Positions 55,014 through 64,000 of a stretch of 64,000 nucleotides of DNA are shown here, one piece after another. The DNA comes from Scolecobasidium constrictum UM 578 (Eukaryota; Ascomycota; Dothideomycetes; Venturiales; Sympoventuriaceae), in the NCBI GenBank assembly GCA_000611715.1, contig AZYM01000228.1, positions 123,507-187,506 of the forward strand, read 5' to 3'. Position numbers and translations under genes: made by a program. Within the stretch, counting starts at the first letter, position 1; each line of letters begins with the position of its first letter. The notes below the pieces were generated by a model. The model saw only the letters and a program-made list of their open reading frames with translations. It was not told the DNA's origin and made no database searches.

Positions 55014-56779
55014 TTAAGGCACCATCCTTCGCCTCCTGCCTCTGTTCGTGCCTGCGAATTCTGGTCGCTGTGCCAGCACGTCTCTTAACAGCGGATCTTC
55101 TCTGCTCTTGTCCGGATGATGCACGCGCACATGCCGTTGCAAATTGTCTGGTCGCGGATATTTGTGCTCGCGGTCTGGACAGAAAGGGCACACATAGCCT
55201 GGTGATTCGTGCACCAAGCCATGCCGTATCATCTCATTCTTCCTCTTGAAGCCCTTTCCGCCTTCGGCGCGCGGACATCCAGGGACTGGACAGTAATGAG
55301 GCCGATTCGTCGAGTGGACATTGGCGTGCGAGCTACAAAGCCAAGTCAGTATTGGTTCAGATTCCAGATACCAAGAAAGATAGTGGTCACGAACTTGAGC
55401 AGATACGACGTCTGAAAAGGAGCTGCCGTGCAACCTGGAAAGTCACATTTGTAGCCTCCTGAACCTGTGGCTGGCACAGTGGCGATACTAATGGATGGTC
55501 GAGGCACTCCAGGAATAGGCGGCAGAGTTCTCGAGCTCTCGTCTATGCTCGGCCTGTGCTCCATGGGGTGAGGACTTTGCGGCGTCGGCATAGGAGGTGG
55601 ACTTGTCGCGCCAGACCCGATTGGACTGGCAATACTGTGCCCCACTGTCGACGCCGAGGAAGGTAAAGGATAGCTCTCTCGTCTGAAGACACCAGAAGGA
55701 GGTGAGAGTACCAAGGATGATCTGGGCTCGCTCGTCATGCTCGGTGAAGGATGCGCGTTCGAGAAGGATGCACGGTACCTATCGCTAGGTAAAGGCGAGG
55801 GGAGATTGACAGAAGACGACAAAGAAGCGTGCCGGTTACGCTGCTCGATCGCTTTATCTGCAATATCGAACATCTCTCTTGCTGGTGGCAGTTGCGGCGA
55901 ACCAACGGATTCTGGCGAGCCGATGGCCGCGATCTTGCCTCCAGGCGAGCTCACTGAGCCGCGATGAGCAGCGAGCGGCGACCATGCGGAGAAAGGGTCC
56001 GAGTTGTGGAAGCTGGGCTCGATGGGAGTCATTGGCGCGAATGGCGAAGGCATTTCCGGCTTAGTCCATATGCCTAAGCCATCCGATGGCTTTCTCGAGG
56101 GAGCTGTCATGGCCGTCGTCGCTGTTGTCGCTGTCGTTGCCGTGGTTGCCGTGGTGCTACTGCTTTCTCGCCGATCATCGTACAGATTTGCCGGAGTCAG
56201 TTGCTGAGCTGGAGGACTGCGAATCTCCAATGCGCTCAATGAAAGGGCATTCGCTGCCATTTGCTGTACGCTCCGCCCGCCAGCACTCTCTCCTGAATCC
56301 TTTGGGTCCACTTCTTCTATCTCGTCTTCATCCCCAGACTCGTCTTCCACATCAGCCATCTCTTCCTCCACAAGAGAGGCACCTAGATCTGTATCGTTCT
56401 CTCCATCAGATGAAGCCAGTCGGGACCTTCCTTTAGACTTCTGTTCTTTCTCCATCATTTCTTTCGCAACTCTCTCGTCCATGTCAGCTACATCCTCCAT
56501 CGACTCATCCTCCGACTCCGCCGACGGGAGAACTTTCTCGGCTGTACGATGTACTTCTATATAGTTAGGTTGCGATGTGCGCCAAAGATATGCGTCGCCC
56601 TTGCTCGGTAGAGCCTTACGTCTTGATTTAGTAGCCTCACCGCTGGACTCTGCGGGTGGACTAACAGATTTGATGATCGGATCAGGAGAGCTTTCGGGCG
56701 TCGCTCTGACCTTCGTTGCCTCCAGTCTCTCCCCTGCGCTCAAGCCGTAGAAGTCGTTATCGTCGAAGTCCTGTGACAT
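55014..56779 (-). CDS. C2H2 zinc-finger transcription factor
   Basis: Exons 56779-55395 and 55332-55014 (62-base intron, donor GTTCGT, acceptor TGTAG) give 567 residues. The intron falls inside the first finger and splicing restores it: YKCDFPGCTAAPFQTSYLLNSHANVH. The second finger is HYCPVPGCPRAEGGKGFKRKNEMIRHGLVH, the third YVCPFCPDREHKYPRPDNLQRHVRVHH. A basic NRGRRRR end follows. The first 440 residues are disordered: Ser/Pro rich, with an acidic stretch (about 100-165) and a Thr-Ala repeat (about 212-228). This layout (long activation region, C-terminal triple finger) is a common fungal transcription-factor plan. The target genes cannot be read. The weak donor is dictated by the finger spacing. 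Confidence 0.88.
56095..56163 (-). repeat. Imperfect Thr-Ala coding repeat
   Basis: Imperfect 9-base units encoding Thr-Thr-Ala lie in the disordered region of the C2H2 factor. Likely length-variable; no other function evident. Boundaries approximate. Confidence 0.55.
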
Positions 56780-59216
56780 ACCGTCCCAAGTGGGTACGGC
56801 AGATTACCTTTAAGGAATCGCGATGGGCAAGGATCGAGGGACTAGCTCTTATTGAAGCAGCCGATACGTGCTTCAAGCATCAACGCCACCTGCTGACGAG
56901 CAATACTCTCACGAGCAGGGGCCCACAAGGGCAGGGAGCTCAACAAGGCTGTGATGAAGTCAGTCATATGTGCTATTCGTACACTTCGCGCGCAGTGCAT
57001 TTGGGCCCAATCAAGACTATGACATGTTTCTCTAGCATGGGAGATTGTGTATCGACGGCAATGCGGAGAGTCGGCAGAGATGTCGACTCTTGTGTTTGAA
57101 ATATACTGTCATGCCGGCAAAGCTGTGGGCGTTTGACGTCGAACATAATAGAGATATAATCCTGGGTTTACCCACGTATGGAAATTATGAGTCCTCCATG
57201 GACCAAATATCGTGCTATAAAGAAAATGGCAGATAGTAGAGGAGGAACAAAGATTGAGAGCAGAGCCTCACGTAAGTTGGAGAAGCTCTCAGGCTGAACA
57301 TCTCGGAGGAATGAGAGACTCACCGAGCGTGTCGCAAACGATACCAGGAGATCTCAAAGAATGAACGCGCCAATCCTACGCTTACTGAAGTGTTGAACAA
57401 TCGCGGGAACATTGATGACCGTGCATCGGTTGCAGTGGGAGGTAGGATGAAGTGGGCGACGAGTGCCACAGTCGCCCTGCCAGGCGGCGGACGGGCACTG
57501 ATTCGTGATCTTTCGCCTTGCTTGTGTGAGAACGTGTCCGAGCTACCAGATCAGGGCGAGATGTCGAGGCATAAGAGCCGCAGCAATGCCGCACACAGAG
57601 ATCCGTTGCGCAAAGCAGGGTCCGCGGGTTCACGATCCTATGGAGAACCTTGTTCGTCGACTGACTCGAAACAGGAGGGGTAGGCTGGGGCAGGAGTTCT
57701 TCGCAAAGCGCGATCGCATACGTGACTTTCTCTGCACTTTGCAAGTCTTCTGATCTCGTGAGATGGATATGAATGGTCTTTCGGGCGAAAGAGGAAGATG
57801 TGGCAGCGCCGCACATCAGCTCGAGGCCAGACTGCGCCGCCTTTGCAGCTTCTAACCTGATTCAGACGCGCACAGAGCCTCACGCCAATTGGGCAGCTTC
57901 TGCAGAAAGCCATAGAGACCAAGCGGGGGAGAACAACCCTTGTCTGGATGAGGGTTTGAGGCTACCCAATTGCAGCGGGGTCACTGTCCAACGTAGAAGA
58001 CAAATCGCACAAAGGTCTGACTTCGGCGAACCCAGACGTTTCTTCGAACATTCTCGATGTGTTCTTGCCGACGTCCGAAAGGTAGCGTTGCTTGAGCTCG
58101 AGGTGGGAGCTCGTGAACCTGCAGCTGTCGCCCACAAGCGATCAGCGAGCTGGCGCACCATGCCGCCTCACGGACTGCCAAAAGCAACGGCGAATGAGAA
58201 GCCATATCACACCTCCTTCGCTCTTTTGTCGATACGAAATGCCTACTTGGCGGTGGCCTTCCCATAATCCAGGACAGCTGAACCAATAACGAGCTTCGAC
58301 CTCGCATACACCCACATGCTTGCAGCCAACCTGGGCCTCGTGCAGAAAGCTCAGCCGCGGGACCTCGCAGGGGAAGCATCGAGACATGTCGATCACTTCT
58401 TCCATATCCCTTCGGCGGCCTCTAAGCGGTGATATTCTGTCCGTCGACCAGCGACTGTGTATCTTGCTAATAATATTATGAGTGCGCGACTTCTTAAATT
58501 TACGCTTTCTGCAGCTGGAGAGCAACATCTGTGAAGCAGCTATGCCTCGTGTCGAGAATAGTTGGGGCTGGTTTGCGCTGTGCTCTGCTTATGGCGCATG
58601 AACTACCCTCTACAGCAGCTGAGAAATTGCGGCTCAAATTGCTGACGAGAGCCTCGAGCCAGAGTGATGTCTCTGAACTGTTGCTCAGTACCGATAGCCT
58701 GTACCTTTGATCAGCACAATTCGTAATGGCTACTACACCAATAGCTGCTGCCTCTCGGAAACCATCGGTATCTCGTTCCTCCAATCCAGTGATCCATGTC
58801 TTCGGCCCGATTCTGAACTTGTTGGCTTGCTGCATTCGGCTCCAAAATTGGACTCATGGCGGAGGTGAGGTGACATCTCAGGTTCTGCGGAGGCCGCGGA
58901 CACTCTAGCACACGTGATGAAGACAAGAAGGAATTGCCGTCTGCGCCATTTTCAGACGGCAAGCGCCGACCTCATCTGCAAGCTTAACACGTTATGCACA
59001 CCGTTTCTCGGACACGACTCCGAAGTACTTGTTTGGAGCACGTTGAGGTATGTCTTGGAGCAGTGCAATTCTTATGTGAGGCTCCGTTGATACTCGCGAA
59101 GAAATCTCGATGTTGTTCCTGAGTCTAGAGAAAGCAAACACGTAAGACGAGCCCCTTGGATATCATACAGAACTCCGACAATAGATGAACTCTAGCCGCG
59201 AGAATCACAAACAACC
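56780..59216. other. Long intergenic region
   Basis: About 2.4 kb between the C2H2 factor (start) and the HET gene (end). Many short overlapping frames on both strands, none with a motif or an ATG-initiated convincing exon set. A decayed gene cannot be excluded. No RNA gene recognised. Confidence 0.45.
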
Positions 59217-61680
59217 TTATTCCAGAAAAACTTGCTGCAACTCATCCCTTGATTTGATACCCTCAACGGCTTCACCATACATCAGACCATGCACGTAGCA
59301 GTCTCCGATCAAGGTGTGACACTGTCGTGTTCCGCGGCGCTTATCGATGAACATCTCCTTCGACTTCCTCAGGATGAACGGGGTGTGCCCACCTGCGAGG
59401 ATCGCGATCTCATCGCCTTGCTGCAGATGCTTCGGACCAAGGCCCATGAGGCCTTTCTCAGTGATGAAGAACACCCTTTCTGAGGTAGCAGTCTTGACTG
59501 ATCGGTTTATAGCCTTAAGCTTATCCTGCTCGTGGTTGCTCATGGAAGTGGACGTCCTCTTCTTCAAGGCACCAGGTTGTGGAAAGCCAACTTGTTTTGA
59601 CTTAAGCGCTGATGGCTCTTTCCAAGTGCTGTTCTTCGCAAGCGATTTGATGCCATCGGCATCGTCTAGCAGAAACTTGTCATCATCCTCCAGCTGCTGC
59701 AGCTGATTGATCATGTTGACCAGCGGCGCAGCATAGTTGTGAAGAGTGCGCTGATAGTCGTGCCTGTCCAAAGGCAGATTCTCATCATCGTTGAACTCTC
59801 CGATATACTCGGTGTCCATGCAGATAGTCCTGACGTAAGCTTCGACTCGAGTCTCCTCGCCATTGCAGTATTCAGATGCGCCGATGTAGTCTCCAATCTG
59901 AGTCTTCAACGCCATGTCAAACCATTCCTGAAATGTACGTGCGATCGCGGAGCTGTCGTCCAAGGGCATAGCTGAGCCAACTGCTGCGATCTTGTCGTGC
60001 AGAAGCCCACGTGCATCGATGAATCGTCCGCGGCGTGGAGTGCCTGCACCTATGATGCTCACATTCTTCTCCTCAGTCGTGAATCTAAGCTTGTAGGTGC
60101 CTGGCCCGCTCGGAATGTCATTGCCCTTGTCATCTTTGACTTTACCAGCGGCATTGTACAGTAGCGTCCGATCAAGACGGGCCAGCTCATCAGCAGGAGG
60201 AGCAGTCGACCAGTCAGGTGCCCAGGAAGGTAAGCATTTGGCCATTTCTGGCGACTTTGCTGTAGTTCCCATGAGCGGTAGCAGTGACTTGTGGACATTG
60301 ATGAGAGTAGACACCGAATCCGTGAAGATCACATCGTCCTTCCACTCATAATGAGGAGAAACATGCTTCGCAGCTTGCCAATCTCTAACAAGCGGTAGCA
60401 GAGCGTACAGCTTGTCCGCTCTTCGACCTGCTTCCCGTGAACGGAATTGCCAGAGTAGAGGCAGCAGCTGAATGCGAGCTGCAGACGCGTCATCCTTCCA
60501 GATCGTACGCCATCTTTCGATCGCACTAATAGTGTGTGTGAAGCGATCCAGAGTGTTGAGATCTGTAGTGCGAAGCTTTGCGTACTCCGTGGTGCAGCAA
60601 CCTCGGCTTTGATGGACTTGAATAGTCTTCTGGGCCGACGAGAGCATGGCCCATGGTAAGGTGAAGCCTCCGTAGTGAACGAAGACGTCATTAGCGAGGA
60701 CAGTCTCTTGCACAACCCATCTAGCGACACTTTAGCCTATAGATTGCAAAATTCGGGAGACAATACTTACTGTCGCGTCCACCAACACCTGCTCAATATC
60801 TCCCTCAAGGCCTCGAAGACACCATCTCGGGTCTGCAGAGACTGGATGAATTGGAGATCTGGATGATCTTCATCGAACTTCAAGTGGTCGTCTCTAGCAA
60901 GAATGTGCAAGAGACAAAATGCTCCCTCTCGGAAGTCTTGCTTTGAGAAGACTTGGAATGCCGTCGGAAGGCCCATGAACTTGCGGAACTTCTGGTTGTA
61001 TCTGTTGTGTGTCAGCGGGGTGAGATTCATAGGGCAAGCGACACTTACACCTTTACTCGGTTGTTATCGGCAAGACTGGGAACATAGACGCTCTCGCCAT
61101 TAACCATCTTGTGTGTAGATGTCCATTCAACCGTCGCGCCATTTGGGCTAGGCGTGCTGCTGTCTGGATGCAACAAGACACCTTCATTGCCCAACCAAAT
61201 GTGCAACTCATGGCACTTGCGATAGATCTCGCGCATGCAACCAACTTGGATATTCATTTCCTCCTTGTCCTCCTGGTTATGGCAGATCGCATCGGCCCAG
61301 AAAAGCTCTCCCGCATGTGAAGCTCGGAAGAACCTCAAGGCGGAGGCGAGATTGGCACTGATCTCGAACTCATGCTCATTAAGGAGGATTGTCTCCTTCT
61401 TCGATGAGTCTTCAGTACTTCCGCCCGTTTCGCGCCAAGCATACGACAATGCATGATACTCGGGTGTCTCGCTGAGAGCAAGAACTTCGAGAGAGCATTT
61501 AATGATCTCGTTCCAGTCGCCGGGCTCGAGTGTGAAGAATCTGGTCTCCTCGATATAGGCCGAGAGCGGCAGAGGTCCATAGATGGCCTCAAGATTTGGG
61601 CTAGTGGGATGAACAGGATCGGCTGCGCCCGACTTTGGCGATTCTGGTGGAGACAATGGTTCCTCCGGGGCGTGCGCCAT
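59217..61680 (-). CDS. HET-domain protein (heterokaryon-incompatibility type)
   Basis: Exons 61680-61049, 61001-60771 and 60729-59217 (introns 47 and 41 bases, donors GTAAGT) give 791 residues. The HET domain (PF06985) shows its three blocks: YHALSYAWRE (75-84), LFWADAICHNQEDKEEMNIQV (about 124-144) with MREIYRKCHELHIWLG, and CWWTRHVARWVVQETVLAND, which the second splice restores. Block 2 has His in place of the usual Ile in DAICINQ. The remainder is long, with PSWAPDWS and the C-terminal GDEIAILAGGHTPFILRKS and GDCYVHGLMYGEA, the standard ending of these proteins. HET proteins trigger cell death when genetically different hyphae fuse; this one's partner is unknown. The 41-base intron is very short but both ends match consensus. 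Confidence 0.9.
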
Positions 61681-63456
61681 GGTGTGGAGCAGGTCCGGGA
61701 TACGCTAAGACAGTGTTCCAAGTACGGCGACGTAGCGATGAGCAAAGGATCTAGCGTGAGATGGTCTAATCCCAGAAGAAAGCGTCGGGAGGATTTGGCA
61801 AGGCGTTCGAGTCAATTTGTACCTCGTGGCGGCAGAGCCGCGATCTGCAGATCGACATCATGAATTACAGACCAGCAGCATACTCGAGCAATTCCGGACT
61901 GGAGGAGGTGTGCTTTGACGTGCTATAGGCCAGCACAGGAAACAAATGGGCGTCCATACTCTCGCTAAAGCAGAGCAAGGGGTGGCCTCAGACTTCGCCT
62001 CCAAAGCCTGTTTCAAAGATGGCTAGTGAGGCCATTCAAGCACCGTATTAATGCAATCACCAAGCACGCGGACTTAAGTAATTGGCAGGTATGCGTCTGT
62101 GCCTGAGCGAGGTGCAGAACCGATATCTGCTAATGTAGGTCCAGCCACGGTCAGGCACTCCAGCATTGACACGGGATCTAGGAACGGTGCGATAGTCTAC
62201 CATAGTGCAGATGCGTGGAGAAGAGCCAGGAAAGCTCTTTACGTCAGACGGGGCGCGGGCTCGTGCTTGATACTGACCTCCGTCTCTCCTCGAGGTTAGA
62301 TCAGGCATGGGAGATACCGCCAATGTGGTGGAAAACCGGTCAGTGTGGGCTATGCTTCGTCGAAGTGGCTGGACGTCTACAGGTAGAGCGCTCCGATCAA
62401 TATCTACGCGCGGGAACATTATCGAAACTCCTTGAGCAAAAGGAGATGCGGAGCGTACCGTGTCGCGAAACCTCGAGATCGTGCTCCTGAACGAGAAGAG
62501 GCTGTGTTGTACAAGGCAAAGCCACGAGATGCTGCACCAGGACGCCGCTGACAATGACTTCGCCACACACAACAGAGCGACAAATATCGAGATGCAGCAC
62601 TCAGTCCCAGGCAGCCAACACACTACCTCGAGGACGGAATGTTGAGATGACCGAAGTTGGAGTTGAGCAGATCGAAAGTGAGATAGTGCGCGACGGGTCC
62701 ACTTTAATGACGAATCGCTCTATCCGCTTGGCGTGCGCCTCTTTCACAGCACATCTATTACAGAATCCGGCGTCCTCGAGTCGCTCAGTTTACCTCTTAC
62801 TAGACTTCCTCGTTGCCATGTTGCATGTCCGTTCCGATCGTACAGAACTCGTGAAGTCAAAGACGAACAGCGGATACCAGGACACCACATCACTATCATG
62901 ATTAACAAACTCAAGATCAACATACTCAAGATTGACATGCTCGAGATTAACATACTCAAAATCAACACACGCAAGATCACCGGAGCAGGCGAGCTTAAGA
63001 GCATACGCAGGTACCAGGCTCTCCCTGTTGAACCACTAGATAAGCACGACATCAGACCGAAATGGATAGATTAGATCTCAGTCAAGAATTTCTCGAAGTC
63101 AATATTCTCAGAAACTACAAAATCAATACTACAACGAATAAGCGAAGGCAACCCACAACCAGCCTCAAACATCTGGGGGTATATACAGCAGCAGAAAAGA
63201 ACGCAAATCCTCTCCCGTCCTCATCAACCCAAAGGACCCGCTTCAAAACGAACGCATCGCTCGCTTGACCACTCCAATGCTGAACGATGAAAAAGCTTGA
63301 ACCAGTGCTATGCGAAGAAGTGACAGAAAGGAGTATAGGGAAAATGCAAATCGTAAGTCGCCCCATCTGGGCGACGTCGTGGTCTCCGCCCCTCAGTGTT
63401 CTCAAAGGGCAGGTCGGTTCGACAAAAGAAACCCCATCCCCCTCCCTCCGTCTCCC
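61681..63456. other. Long intergenic region
   Basis: About 1.8 kb upstream of the HET gene. It contains a 15-base minisatellite (62901-62975). A minus-strand frame of 188 codons (62057-62623) begins with GTG and is motif-free; not called. Confidence 0.5.
62901..62975. repeat. 15-base minisatellite, five imperfect copies
   Basis: Five head-to-tail units of consensus ATTAACATACTCAAG, differing at a few positions each. In one plus-strand frame they would encode a Lys/Ile/Asn-rich pentapeptide repeat, but no gene structure supports translation. Confidence 0.85.
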
Positions 63457-63993
63457 TTAGTAGGACAGTATATGTCCCCCATCCGCCCCTTCATCGCTAA
63501 AAATCCCCATATCAACAACCTTCTTCCTCTCCGCCCCATGCCCTCTATTGCGGCACATCGCCTCCCCCATCCTCTTCATCTTTTCGGCACCCTGACCAGG
63601 CAAAACGACGCTTTCTCTGCGTCCCTTCGTCTTGCCTTGATTGCGGAGACGGCAATGCTTCTCATACAGTTTCTCCTTCCGCCTCGCGCGTTTCTTCTCA
63701 AGGCCCTTGACGATATCAATCGCCCCCCTTGTCCGCATCGGGGAATCCGTCTGCGTCTCCTCCCCTTCCTCATCGTCGTCTTCTGCCTCGTCGGAGGACG
63801 AGTGGAAGTAGCGGCTATTATGCAATGGATAGGGTCCGTTACGCGGCAAAGAGGAGGCTTCGCGCGCGAACCTCGGGCGCTGGGCCAGTGCTATTGGTGT
63901 GGGTGTGGCGTGCGTGTCCTTGGGGGTGGGACTATTCTTTGTGAAGGAGGTGCGGCGGGAGGGGGGCGGGGATCTGAGTGGTCTCCGCGCCAT
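63457..63993 (-). CDS. Small basic hypothetical protein
   Basis: A single exon of 178 residues from ATG 63993, seven bases from the right edge. The N-terminus is Arg/Pro/Ser rich (MARRPLRSPPPSRRTSF), followed by SRYFHSSSDEAEDDDEEGEE, an acidic serine cluster that looks like a casein-kinase-2 target. A strongly basic helical stretch comes next (KGLEKKRARRKEKLYEKHCRLRNQGKTKGRR) and a Met/Arg-rich end with MCRNRGHGAERKK. This basic-acidic-basic composition suggests a nuclear or nucleolar protein. I do not recognise the family. The gene is complete if the ATG is the start; an upstream exon could lie outside the window. Confidence 0.7.
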   Translation of the reverse strand: MARRPLRSPPPSRRTSFTKNSPTPKDTHATPTPIALAQRPRFAREASSLPRNGPYPLHNSRYFHSSSDEAEDDDEEGEETQTDSPMRTRGAIDIVKGLEKKRARRKEKLYEKHCRLRNQGKTKGRRESVVLPGQGAEKMKRMGEAMCRNRGHGAERKKVVDMGIFSDEGADGGHILSY

Positions 63994-64000
63994 GTGGGGA

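Noticed and set aside
56780..59216. Possible degenerate transposon in the 2.4-kb gap
   Set aside because: No terminal repeats, no transposase or reverse-transcriptase motif, and no target duplication could be seen by eye.
62057..62623. Minus-strand frame of 188 codons
   Set aside because: GTG start. Cys/Ser/Arg-rich translation with no family resemblance.

Overview
This is a nuclear chromosome segment from a filamentous ascomycete, most likely a dothideomycete. The evidence is eukaryotic gene structure: short GT-AG introns of about 41-100 bases, many with CTAAC or CTAAC-like branch sites. The families are also typical: a Slt2/MpkA-type MAP kinase, a HET-domain protein, fungal BTB proteins, GPI-anchored wall proteins, a Git1-like permease and an SPF27 splicing factor. 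I assign no species. Twenty-six protein genes are supported. No rRNA, tRNA, CRISPR array or transposon was recognised.

Left part (1-14.9 kb): a left-truncated bulb-lectin membrane protein; a membrane acyltransferase; a Git1-like phosphate/glycerophosphodiester permease; a second MFS transporter; and a neutral ceramidase that shares a divergent promoter with the SPF27/Cwf7 splicing subunit. A conserved hypothetical protein and a small GPI-anchored wall protein follow. The lipid-related genes (acyltransferase, permease, ceramidase) are neighbours but not an obvious cluster.

Middle (16.5-36.2 kb): three tandem BTB paralogs that share a phase-2 intron position; a Myb/SANT-like regulator with a long upstream region; a proline-rich protein with a 15-base first exon; a large C2-domain protein resembling the cytokinesis factor Inn1/Fic1; a C2H2-type zinc-finger protein; and a four-helix fungal membrane protein with a large glycosylated ectodomain.

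Right part (38-64 kb): a run of surface and signalling genes. These are a repeat-rich GPI adhesin, a membrane-anchored aspartic-protease fold that has lost its first catalytic motif, and the cell-wall-integrity MAP kinase, which carries an 11-base micro-exon and a GC-AG intron. They are followed by a small conserved hydrophilic protein, an Ap4A phosphorylase, an F-box-like protein, a secreted SnoaL-like protein, a C2H2 transcription factor, a HET-domain protein and a small basic protein.

No unmistakable new multi-gene system was found. The best candidates for follow-up are the tandem BTB trio (one copy has an in-frame TGA that must be spliced out or is a nonsense mutation), the pseudo-protease next to the adhesin and MAP kinase, and the unusual splice structure of the MAP kinase. 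All coordinates come from reading open frames and splice signals by eye. Exon junctions are predictions without transcript data.
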